Origin: FEN-299 sp963727765
Lineage (GTDB): Bacteria > Acidobacteriota > Vicinamibacteria > Vicinamibacterales > Fen-181
Length of the DNA: 64,000 bases
Reading direction: 5' to 3'
NCBI GenBank assembly: GCA_963727765.1
Contig: CAVSGZ010000013.1
Span: 186,001-250,000, forward strand
The notes under the pieces are model-generated. The model searched no databases and was not told the DNA's origin. It saw only the letters and a program-made list of their open reading frames with translations. Shown piece by piece: positions 27,322 to 34,577 of this stretch. The position numbers and the translations under genes are program-made. Position 1 is the first letter of the stretch. Every line of letters starts with the position of its first letter.

Positions 27322-28932
27322 ATGCGTGGCGCCCTGATGACCCGCCCTTGCCTGACGCGCGCGTCCAGAGTGGCCGCCCGCCTGGCTCTCGTCCTTCTGC
27401 TCGCCGCCGGCGCCTGCGCGCCGAGAACCTCGCACGTCGCGGTCCAGACACCGGCCCCGCCTGCTGCACCGGCCACGCCAGCACCGCCGGCCGGGCGCAC
27501 CGTGCCGGCCGCGCCAGCTCCAAGCCCCACGCCGGTCGAGCATCTCCGGACGTCGCTCGCCGCGGTCTTTGGCGCGCCCGCCTTCGATCGCATGGAGTGG
27601 GCGGTGCTCGTCGAGTCGCTCGCGACCGGAGAGATCCTCTACAGCGAGAACCCGTCGAAGCTGATGATGCCGGCGTCGAACATGAAGATCGTCACGCTGG
27701 CAGCGGCGGCGGAGCGCCTGGGCTGGGACTTCACCTACGAGACGAGGCTCGTCACCTCGGCGCCGATCGTGAACGGCGTGCTCGACGGCGACCTCGTCGT
27801 CGTCGGCAGCGGCGATCCGACGATCGGCGGGCGCGGCGGCCGCGCCACGCGAGTGTTCGAGGAATGGGCCGACCAGTTGCGCGCGGCGGGCATCACGCGG
27901 ATCAAGGGACGGGTCGTCGCCGATGCGCGGGCATTCGACCGGGAGAGCCTCGGCGCCGGGTGGGCATGGGACTACCTGGCCGCCTATTACGCCGCCGGCG
28001 TCTCGGCCCTGCAGTTCAACGAAAGCGTCGCCGACGTGGCCGTGCGCCCGGGGCCCTCGGCCGGGACGCTCGCCTACATCGAGGTGCGGCCGATTGAAAG
28101 CGGCCTGATTCTCGACAGGCAGGTGACGACGGTCGCCCAAGGCGAGGCGGACATCGACGTGGCCCGGCTCCCGGGGTCCAACCGCCTGATCGTCCGCGGC
28201 ACGATCCCGGTCGGCTCTGGAGAGGTCGTCCGCACGGCGACGGTGGACCGGCCAGCGCTCTACTTCGCGCGGATGCTGCGGGTGACGCTGGCGGCGAAGG
28301 GCATTCCGGTGACCGGCGAAGCCGCCGAGTTCGAGGACGTCTATCCGACGCCTCCGACCGAGCCTGTCAGGGTGCTGCTCACCCATCGTTCGGCTCCCCT
28401 CGCCGAGATCGCCCGCGTGCAGATGAAGGTGAGCCAGAACCAGTACGCCGAGACGCTGTTGCGGACGCTGGGCGCACAGTCGGGCGAGGGCACGGCCACG
28501 GCCGGCCACAAGGTGGTTCGTGAGGTGCTCGACGCCTGGGGCATTCCGCAGGATGGGTACGTCCTGGTGGACGGTTCGGGGCTCTCGCGCTACAACTACG
28601 TCTGCGCGGACGTGCTGGTGAAGATCCTGGCCCACGTCTACGGCGATGTTCGATTGCACGACCCGTTCATCGCGACGCTGCCTGTCGGCGGCCAGGACGG
28701 GACGCTGGCGAGACGCTTCGTCGGCACGCGCGCGGCCGGCAACGTCCGAGCGAAGACGGGTTCGATCGCCAACGTGCGCTCGCTGTCGGGCTACGTCACC
28801 TCGCTCGACGGCGAGACGTTCGTCTTCTCGATCCTCGCCAACCACTTCACCGTGCCGCAGGCCGAGATCGACGAGGCCGCCGACCGGGCGGTGGTGCAGT
28901 TGGCGGAATTTACGCGGGGCGCGCAGCGTTAA
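27322..28932 (+). CDS. dacB: D-alanyl-D-alanine carboxypeptidase/endopeptidase PBP4
   Basis: 536 aa penicillin-binding protein of the S13 family that trims and opens peptidoglycan crosslinks. Signal region with a possible lipobox (AAGAC), a Pro/Ala linker, then SxxK at MPASNMKIVT, SxN-type motif at LSRYN, and KTG at RAKTGSIANVRSLSGY. The large insert domain between SxxK and SxN typical of PBP4 is present. Starts 1 bp after the DUF4340 stop (ATG 27322, or 27337), so it ends the ABC operon. Confidence 0.92.
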   Translation: MRGALMTRPCLTRASRVAARLALVLLLAAGACAPRTSHVAVQTPAPPAAPATPAPPAGRTVPAAPAPSPTPVEHLRTSLAAVFGAPAFDRMEWAVLVESLATGEILYSENPSKLMMPASNMKIVTLAAAAERLGWDFTYETRLVTSAPIVNGVLDGDLVVVGSGDPTIGGRGGRATRVFEEWADQLRAAGITRIKGRVVADARAFDRESLGAGWAWDYLAAYYAAGVSALQFNESVADVAVRPGPSAGTLAYIEVRPIESGLILDRQVTTVAQGEADIDVARLPGSNRLIVRGTIPVGSGEVVRTATVDRPALYFARMLRVTLAAKGIPVTGEAAEFEDVYPTPPTEPVRVLLTHRSAPLAEIARVQMKVSQNQYAETLLRTLGAQSGEGTATAGHKVVREVLDAWGIPQDGYVLVDGSGLSRYNYVCADVLVKILAHVYGDVRLHDPFIATLPVGGQDGTLARRFVGTRAAGNVRAKTGSIANVRSLSGYVTSLDGETFVFSILANHFTVPQAEIDEAADRAVVQLAEFTRGAQR

Positions 28933-28946
28933 GCCCGAATCTTGCG

Positions 28947-28998
28947 ATCGTGCGATCTGGGCACCTCGCAAGATCGCCACCTCGCAAGATCGCACGAT
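28947..28998. terminator. Inverted repeat between convergent dacB and alaX-like genes
   Basis: ATCGTGCGATCT (28947-28958) pairs perfectly with AGATCGCACGAT (28987-28998), a 12-bp stem. The 28-nt loop contains one of two tandem 16-bp units CACCTCGCAAGATCGC. A bidirectional terminator role is likely from position; there is no T tract. Confidence 0.5.
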
Positions 28999-29004
28999 TC
29001 TCCG

Positions 29005-30195
29005 TCATGGCTTCTCTAACTCCGCCCTGGCCGCCGCGAGAATCTGCGACAGGTCCCCGGTCAGGCCGCCGCACTGCGCCATCTCGGGTCTTCCCCCTCC
29101 ACGGCCGCCGAAGGCGGCCATCAGCGCCTTGAGCACCGCCGCGCAGTCGGTTCGCCCGTCCTTCGATCGCGCCAGCACCGCCACGTAGGGCGCCGTCGCC
29201 GAAAAGAGCGCAACGCGGTAGCCTGGCGCGCCGCAAACGGCCAGCGCCCTCGTCCTCAGATCGTTCTGGTCGCGCCCTTCGATGGCCCGCACCACCTGCC
29301 GGACGCCGCCAACCTCCTCAGCCGCGGCAGCCATCGCCGCCGCTTCGAACACCGCCAGTTTCTCCTGGAGGTCCCGGATCAGCTTGCGCTGGTCCTTGCT
29401 CTCGGCCTGGAGGCGCTCGACCGCCAGCGGCAGCTCGTCGGGCGCGACCGACACGTGATGGATGCAGCCGGCCACCGCGTCGCGGAACCGGTGGAACGAC
29501 CGGAGCGCCCGCCCGCCGCAGACGAATTCGAGGCGCGTGCCGCCGCGCAGCCGCTCGGCCGACAGCACAGCGACGAGGCCGACGGTGCCGGTCCGTGCGA
29601 CGTGCGTGCCGCCGCATGCCGACAGGTCGTATCCCTCGATGTCGATCACCCGGAGGACGCCCCCGCGCTCGGGTTCCTTGCGCAGCGGCAGCGTCGCGGC
29701 CTCCTCGCTGCTGACGAAACGGATGGCAACCGAGCGGTCTTCCCAGACGATGCGGTTGGCCTCGGCTTCGGCTGCGGCAATCGCGTCGGCCGGCAGGTCC
29801 ACGGAGAGGTCCACGGTGGACACGAGCGCCCCAAGGTGAAAGCCCACCGTCCGCGCCTGATACACATGGTCGAACGCGGCCGAGAGAATGTGCTGGCCCG
29901 TGTGCTGCTGCATGTGATCGAGCCGGCGGTCGCGGTCCACCACGCCGCGCACGTGGCGCCCAGCCTCGAGTTCACGATCCAGCACATGCCAGATCTCGCC
30001 CGACTCCGACTCGACGACCTCCACGACGCGCGCGTCGCCAAGCGTCCCGGTGTCGAACGGCTGGCCGCCCGAGGTCGGGTAGAAGGCCGTTTCGTCGAGC
30101 GCCGCCGCAGGCCGCCCGTCGAGGCTCGTCGCCGCCGTGACGACGGCGTCGAACTCCATGCGCTGAGGATCCTGGTAATAGAGGCGGTTCGCCAT
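29005..30195 (-). CDS. AlaX-type alanyl-tRNA editing protein (long form, DHHA1)
   Basis: 396 aa. Trans-editing enzyme that hydrolyses mischarged Ser- or Gly-tRNA(Ala). FYPTSGGQPFDTG near the start, zinc ligands HTGQHIL and CGGTH, then a coiled region (LQAESKDQRKLIRDLQEKL) and a C-terminal DHHA1 domain with GGRGGGRPEMAQCGG. This is the AlaX-L layout of AlaRS without its catalytic core. queC begins 3 bp upstream (its stop), so it probably shares the queE-queC transcript. Confidence 0.92.
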   Translation of the reverse strand: MANRLYYQDPQRMEFDAVVTAATSLDGRPAAALDETAFYPTSGGQPFDTGTLGDARVVEVVESESGEIWHVLDRELEAGRHVRGVVDRDRRLDHMQQHTGQHILSAAFDHVYQARTVGFHLGALVSTVDLSVDLPADAIAAAEAEANRIVWEDRSVAIRFVSSEEAATLPLRKEPERGGVLRVIDIEGYDLSACGGTHVARTGTVGLVAVLSAERLRGGTRLEFVCGGRALRSFHRFRDAVAGCIHHVSVAPDELPLAVERLQAESKDQRKLIRDLQEKLAVFEAAAMAAAAEEVGGVRQVVRAIEGRDQNDLRTRALAVCGAPGYRVALFSATAPYVAVLARSKDGRTDCAAVLKALMAAFGGRGGGRPEMAQCGGLTGDLSQILAAARAELEKP

Positions 30196-30198
30196 GCG

Positions 30199-30924
30199 TC
30201 AGTCCCCCGGGATCACAATAGCCGGCCGCAGGCGCGAGAGCGCGGGATCGGGCACGCCGGCCTCGGCGAACCCCTTCGCGCGGAGCAGGCAGCTGTCGCA
30301 GTGCCCGCACGGGCGACCGGTGACATCCGGGTCGTAGCAGCTGTGGGTGACCCCGTAGTCGAGGCCGAGCGCGAGACCCCGGCGGATGATCTCGGCCTTG
30401 GTCAGCGCAATGAGCGGCGCGTGCACGCGCAGCGGCGCCCCTTCGACGCCCACCTTGGTGGCCAGAGCCGCCAGGCGTTCGAAGGCCGCAATGAACTCCG
30501 GCCGGCAGTCGGGATAGCCGGAATAGTCGAGCGCGTTCACGCCGATGAAAATGTCGCGCGCGCCGAGCGTCTCCGCCCACGCCATGGCGAGCGAAAGGAA
30601 CACGGTGTTACGGGCCGGCACGTAGGTCACCGGGATATCGGCGGCAGCCAGGTCCCGATCCTTCGGCACGTCGATCGGCGCGGTCAGCGCCGATCCCCCG
30701 AAGGCGGAGAGGTCCACGCGCAGCTCGACGTGGCGGGCCGCGCCGAGCGCGCGCGCCACCGCCCGCGCCGATTCGATCTCGCACGCATGCCGCTGGCCGT
30801 ACTCCACGGTCAGCGCGTACAGCTCGAACCCCTCGCTGGCCGCGATCGCGGCGGCGGTCGCCGAATCGAGACCGCCGCTGAGCAGGACCACGGCGCGGGG
30901 CCGGCCGGATGTCTCAGAAGCCAC
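30199..30924 (-). CDS. queC: 7-cyano-7-deazaguanine synthase
   Basis: ATP-dependent conversion of 7-carboxy-7-deazaguanine to preQ0. 241 aa from a GTG at 30924 preceded by GGAAGG. PP-loop AVVLLSGGLDSATA near residue 12, VPARNTVFLSLAMAWAE, and the zinc motif CGHCDSCLLRAKGF with an upstream Cys. queE, which makes its substrate, is directly upstream; QueA is at 49 kb. QueD and Tgt are not in the window. Confidence 0.96.
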   Translation of the reverse strand: MASETSGRPRAVVLLSGGLDSATAAAIAASEGFELYALTVEYGQRHACEIESARAVARALGAARHVELRVDLSAFGGSALTAPIDVPKDRDLAAADIPVTYVPARNTVFLSLAMAWAETLGARDIFIGVNALDYSGYPDCRPEFIAAFERLAALATKVGVEGAPLRVHAPLIALTKAEIIRRGLALGLDYGVTHSCYDPDVTGRPCGHCDSCLLRAKGFAEAGVPDPALSRLRPAIVIPGD

Positions 30925-30947
30925 AACGCACCTTCCCGCGTGTCGCC

Positions 30948-31589
30948 TTACACGCCGCGCGTGTCGGGTCCCCAGATGAACTTGTGCACCTGCAGCTGGA
31001 GGCGCACCGGCAGCCTGTCGGCGAGCACCCAGGCCGCCAGGTCGGCCGCGGACATCAGTCCATGAACGGGCGAAAAAAGGACGTTCGCGACGCGCGCGGG
31101 CAGCCCGTGGCGCTGCACGATCTCGCGCGCGTATTCGTAGTCGCGCCGGTCGGCAATCACGAACTTCACTTCGTCGCGCGGGCCGAGCCGCGCGAGGTTG
31201 CTCCAGTCGGTCCTGCCCTCCTCGCCGCTGCCCGGGCATTTCACATCCATGATCCGGACGACGCCGGCCGGCACGCGTTCGAGCGAGAGGTGACCACCGG
31301 TCTCGAGAAGCACGTCGTGGCCGGCATCTAGCAGGCGCTGCATGAGCAGGTAGACGTCGGCCTGCAGGAGCGGCTCCCCGCCCGTCACCTCGACGAGCCG
31401 GCATCCGTGCGACGCCACCTCGGCCAGCACATCGTCGACCTCGCGCTTGCGCCCCTCATTGAACGCGTAGGCGGTGTCGCACCAGCGACACCGCAGATCG
31501 CACGCCGTGAGCCGGACGAACACGCACGGGAGCCCGGCATGGCTGGACTCTCCCTGGATCGAATGGAAGATCTCGTTCACCGTCAGCAT
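30948..31589 (-). CDS. queE: 7-carboxy-7-deazaguanine synthase
   Basis: Radical SAM enzyme that contracts the ring of carboxy-tetrahydropterin. 213 aa. NEIFHSIQGESSHAG at the start, the cluster motif CDLRCRWCDTAY with canonical Cx3Cx2C spacing, EVTGGEPLLQ, and a C-terminal QVHKFIWG. The start codon lies 8 bp from a -10-like hexamer, implying a leaderless queE-queC-alaX transcript. Confidence 0.96.
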   Translation of the reverse strand: MLTVNEIFHSIQGESSHAGLPCVFVRLTACDLRCRWCDTAYAFNEGRKREVDDVLAEVASHGCRLVEVTGGEPLLQADVYLLMQRLLDAGHDVLLETGGHLSLERVPAGVVRIMDVKCPGSGEEGRTDWSNLARLGPRDEVKFVIADRRDYEYAREIVQRHGLPARVANVLFSPVHGLMSAADLAAWVLADRLPVRLQLQVHKFIWGPDTRGV

Positions 31590-31597
31590 TCATCGCT

Positions 31598-31603
31598 ATT
31601 GTA
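31598..31603 (-). promoter_or_regulatory. Putative -10 box of queE, leaderless
   Basis: On the minus strand TACAAT ends 8 bp before the queE ATG at 31589. It is back-to-back with the TATAAT of the UGA-containing gene 44 bp away. No clear -35. Confidence 0.45.
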
Positions 31604-31646
31604 GTCCACGGCTCCGGGGTGTCGGCCCGCGCACCCGCGACACGGC

Positions 31647-31652
31647 TATAAT
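31647..31652 (+). promoter_or_regulatory. Putative -10 box of the ArsC-family selenoprotein gene
   Basis: A consensus TATAAT in the context CACGGCTATAATCCCGGC, 60 bp before the ATG at 31713. A good Shine-Dalgarno AGGAGG (31699-31704) follows in the leader. Confidence 0.5.
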
Positions 31653-31712
31653 CCCGGCTGTCAGGTCCCGGCGCGCGCCCGCCCGGGAGCCATGCCGCAG
31701 GAGGATCGACCG

Positions 31713-32054
31713 ATGCCCAAACCCGTCTTCTACTGCAAGCCGACGTGAACGACCTGCCGCAACGCCAGGAGTTTCCTGGAGCAGCATGGCGTCGCGATCG
31801 ACTTCAAGGACATCGTCAAGGAGCCGCCGCCGCGAGCGCTGCTCGAGCAGCACATCGACGGCAGCCACTTCCTGGACTTCGTGAGCCGTCGCAGCCCGGT
31901 CTGGAAGGAGCGGCCGCTGCCGGCGACCAAGAAGCAGGCCATCGACCTGATGCTGCAGCAGCCCAATCTGATCAAGCGCCCGGTCCTCGTCCTTGGGTCC
32001 GAGGTGATCTTCGGATTCGACAAGGCGCGATACGAGGCGATCAAGAAGGGGTGA
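31713..32054 (+). CDS. ArsC/Spx-family thioredoxin-fold protein, putative selenoprotein (in-frame UGA)
   Basis: A 113-codon frame with ATG 31713, AGGAGG 8 bp upstream, and one internal TGA at 31746-31748 (codon 12). The N-terminus reads YCKPT-TGA-TTCRNARSFLEQH, where ArsC/Spx/YffB relatives have Cys in the first position of the CxxC redox motif. Downstream the family continues: VAIDFKDIVKEPP, FVSRRSPVWKE, LIKRPVLVLGSEVIFGFD, then a normal TGA. A stem-loop with SECIS features begins 16 nt after the UGA. Selenocysteine at residue 12 would give a U-x-x-C motif. A point mutation or sequence error in a Cys codon is the alternative. Sel genes are not in the window. Confidence 0.72.
31765..31779 (+). 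promoter_or_regulatory. SECIS-like hairpin after the in-frame UGA
   Basis: CCAGGA-GTT-TCCTGG: a perfect 6-bp stem with a 3-nt loop whose first base is G. The loop starts 22 nt after the UGA, inside the 16-37 nt range described for bacterial SECIS elements, and the loop G fits the SelB-recognition rule. CTGC (31754-31757) and GCAG (31781-31784) can add a lower helix across an asymmetric internal loop. Confidence 0.6.
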
Positions 32055-32138
32055 AGGCGGTGGGCGCAGGACTGAAGTCCTGCGCTATCTGATGCTCGCG
32101 GCGCAGAACGGAGGGCGCAGGACGTGGGGCAGAAGACG

Positions 32139-33116
32139 ATGAACAACGTTCGTGTCGGAACCTCCGGCTGGAGCTACCCGACCGGCCGCGGCACCTGGAA
32201 CGGCCTTTTCTATCCCGCGCGGGGCACGAAGGGCTTCCGTGCCGCTGACGAGCTCGCGTACTACGCCGAGCATTTCGACACCGTGGAGGTCAACTCCACC
32301 TTCTACCGGCCGCCGGTGGCAGCCACCACCGCCCGCTGGGTTGCCGAGACGCCGCCAGGCTTCGTCTTCTCGCTCAAGCTGCACCAGCGGTTCACTCATG
32401 CGGTGCCTATCGGTCACGGGGCGCCGCCGCCCGACGAGCGTCGCGATCTCCCGGCGCTGCCGAAGCCCGCGGTGGAAGAGGCCGACCAGTTCAAGGCCGG
32501 TCTCGACCCGATCGCGCGCAGCGGCAAGCTCGGCGCCGTCCTGGCGCAGTTCCCGCCGAGCTTCCACTTCAGCCAGGATTCGCTCGCCCACCTCGCGCGC
32601 CTGCTGGAGACGTTCCGCGACTACCCGATGGCAGTCGAACTGCGCCATCGTTCGTGGAGCGACAGCGCCGCCGAGACGACAGATCTGCTCGACCGCTTCG
32701 AGGCGGCCTGGGTCCAGATCGACGAGCCGAAGTTCCGCCTGTCGATTCGCCAGGACCTCGCGCCAAACACCGAACGGTTCTATTACTTGCGCCTGCACGG
32801 CCGAAACGCCGCGCAGTGGTGGTCGCCAGGCGCCGCCGAGGATCGCTACAACTACCTCTACTCGCCTGATGAGCTTCGGACATTTGCCGACGTGGCGGCG
32901 ACAGTCGGGCCAGCCGTCCGGAAGGCCTATCTCTACCTGAACAACCACTTCGCGGCCAAGGCCGTGGTCAACGCCACGGTGCTCAGGCATCAGCTGGGCC
33001 AGCAGGTCACCGGCGAGTATCGAGAGGAGATGCTCGACGCCTATCCTGAACTTCGCACGATCGTCCCGCCACCACAGGATGAGCTGTTCGCAAGACGGCC
33101 AAAGGCCCGCGACTGA
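32139..33116 (+). CDS. DUF72 (YecE-like) protein
   Basis: About 325 aa from the ATG at 32139; a GTG at 32124 is in frame. The DUF72 TIM-barrel signature is clear: VRVGTSGWSYPTG, FDTVEVNSTFYRPP, FVFSLKLHQRFTH, MAVELRHRSW and YYLRLHGRNA. The DUF72 C-terminus YLYLNNHFAAKAVVNA is present. Function of the family is not established. 70 bp after the selenoprotein-like gene on the same strand. Confidence 0.9.
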   Translation: MNNVRVGTSGWSYPTGRGTWNGLFYPARGTKGFRAADELAYYAEHFDTVEVNSTFYRPPVAATTARWVAETPPGFVFSLKLHQRFTHAVPIGHGAPPPDERRDLPALPKPAVEEADQFKAGLDPIARSGKLGAVLAQFPPSFHFSQDSLAHLARLLETFRDYPMAVELRHRSWSDSAAETTDLLDRFEAAWVQIDEPKFRLSIRQDLAPNTERFYYLRLHGRNAAQWWSPGAAEDRYNYLYSPDELRTFADVAATVGPAVRKAYLYLNNHFAAKAVVNATVLRHQLGQQVTGEYREEMLDAYPELRTIVPPPQDELFARRPKARD

Positions 33117-33188
33117 AGCCTCCGAATTGCGGGCGGTTCAGAAGGTAAGCTACGATCAGGGGTTCCGAACAGTAGACGTGAGGAGACC

Positions 33189-34577
33189 ATGCGAGTCGTC
33201 TTGGCAGATCTGAAAGGCCGCGGAGGTTTCGTGTCGAAGGACACGGTGGCGGGCGGCTACGGATCTCGCTTCAGGACCTTCTCGCGCACGACAGCCTGGG
33301 TGCACCGTTTCAAGAGCCAGTACCACTTCACTCCCAGCGTTCACCTGGCCTACATCGCGGCCGTTTTGGCGGATGCCGGCCACGAGGTGCTCTCGACCGA
33401 CGAGGCCCTGGTGGACGCCGACGTGGCGATCGTCTTGTCGTCGCTGGTGGACTACCGCCACGAGACCGAGTGGGCCGACCGGATGCGGGCCCGCGGCGTC
33501 CGGGTCGGCTTCGTCGGGCTGACGGCTTCCAAAATGCCTCACCTGTTCGCCGACCACGCCGATTTCATCGTCGACGGCGAGCCCGAGGAGGCGGTGCTCC
33601 GCCTGGCCCGTGGCGAGCACTTGTCGGGCATCTGCAAGAGCGAGCCGGTCGCAGACCTCGACTCGCTCCCTTTCCCCCGGTGGGACCTGGTGGCCCAGAA
33701 GAACCGCTCCGGCATCAGGATGTCCGCTCGACCGGTAGGCGGAGGCTACCCGCTGCTGTCGAGCCGCGGCTGCCCGGAGTTCTGCACCTATTGCCCGCAC
33801 CGGATCCTGGCGCCGTATCGCACGCGCTCGGTGGGCAACATCGTCGACGAGATCGAACAGATGTGCCGGCGGCACCGGCGTCCTTACATCATCTTCCGAG
33901 ACGAGCTGTTCACCCAGTCGCGCGACCGCGTCCTCGAGTTCTGCAAGCAGATCCGGCATCGCGACCTGCGCATCCGCTTCGAGTGCGAGACGCGCCTGGA
34001 CCGGCTCGATGACGATCTCCTGCGCGAGATGCACGGGGTCGGCCTTCGCATCATCAGCTTCGGCGTCGAATCGGTGTCGCCGGAGGTGCTCAAGAGAGTC
34101 GGCCGCCGGCCCATTCCGGAGATCCATCAGCGGCACATCATCGAGACGTGCCGGGACGTCGGGATTGCGACGTCGGGATTCTTCGTCCTCGGCTTCCTGA
34201 CCGACGACTGGAACTCGATCATGGCCACGATCGAGTTTGCCAAGGACCTTGGCCCGACCTTCGCCCAGTTCAAGCTGCTGACGCCGTATCCGGGCACGCC
34301 GCTCTGGAAGCAGCTCGAGTCGCGCATCGTCGAGACCGACTGGGAGAAGTTCGACGGCTTCACGCCGACGTTCGAGCACCCCACGCTGAGCGCGGCGCAG
34401 TTGAAGTTCCTGCTCGGCGCGGGCTTCACGCACTTCTACATGCGGCCGTCGTACCTCGCGAACGTGATGCGGATCCACAACCGGCACGTGCGCGGGTGGG
34501 TCGCGTGGCTCGACCAGCGCGTCGAGGCCCGGATCAACCGTCTGGAGGCCGGCCTGATGAGACAGGTCGCATGCTGA
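33189..34577 (+). CDS. Radical SAM protein with B12-binding-like N-terminal domain
   Basis: 462 aa, GAGGAG before the ATG. Residues ~45-150 resemble the Rossmann domain found before many radical SAM domains, but I see no DxHxxG cobalamin motif. The SAM cluster motif SRGCPEFCTYCPHR (Cx3Cx2C) lies near residue 198, followed by an Elp3-like barrel (ISFGVESVSPEVLKRVGRRP, TSGFFVLGFLTDD, LLTPYPGTPLW). The stop overlaps the next gene by 7 bp, so the two are translated together. BchE/HpnJ-like lipid or cofactor chemistry is a guess. Confidence 0.85.
   Translation: MRVVLADLKGRGGFVSKDTVAGGYGSRFRTFSRTTAWVHRFKSQYHFTPSVHLAYIAAVLADAGHEVLSTDEALVDADVAIVLSSLVDYRHETEWADRMRARGVRVGFVGLTASKMPHLFADHADFIVDGEPEEAVLRLARGEHLSGICKSEPVADLDSLPFPRWDLVAQKNRSGIRMSARPVGGGYPLLSSRGCPEFCTYCPHRILAPYRTRSVGNIVDEIEQMCRRHRRPYIIFRDELFTQSRDRVLEFCKQIRHRDLRIRFECETRLDRLDDDLLREMHGVGLRIISFGVESVSPEVLKRVGRRPIPEIHQRHIIETCRDVGIATSGFFVLGFLTDDWNSIMATIEFAKDLGPTFAQFKLLTPYPGTPLWKQLESRIVETDWEKFDGFTPTFEHPTLSAAQLKFLLGAGFTHFYMRPSYLANVMRIHNRHVRGWVAWLDQRVEARINRLEAGLMRQVAC

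Noticed and set aside
29005..30195. Truncated alanyl-tRNA synthetase
   Set aside because: The layout (editing domain plus DHHA1, no class II core, proper start) is the standard AlaX-L form.
31746..31748. Calling the ArsC-family gene a plain pseudogene
   Set aside because: Only one stop, exactly at a redox Cys, with intact frame, RBS and a SECIS-like hairpin; kept as the second-best reading.
31745..32092. Plus-strand frame starting MNDLPQRQEF over the ArsC-like gene
   Set aside because: It is the wrong frame of the UGA-containing gene; its product is low-complexity and family homology lies in the other frame.
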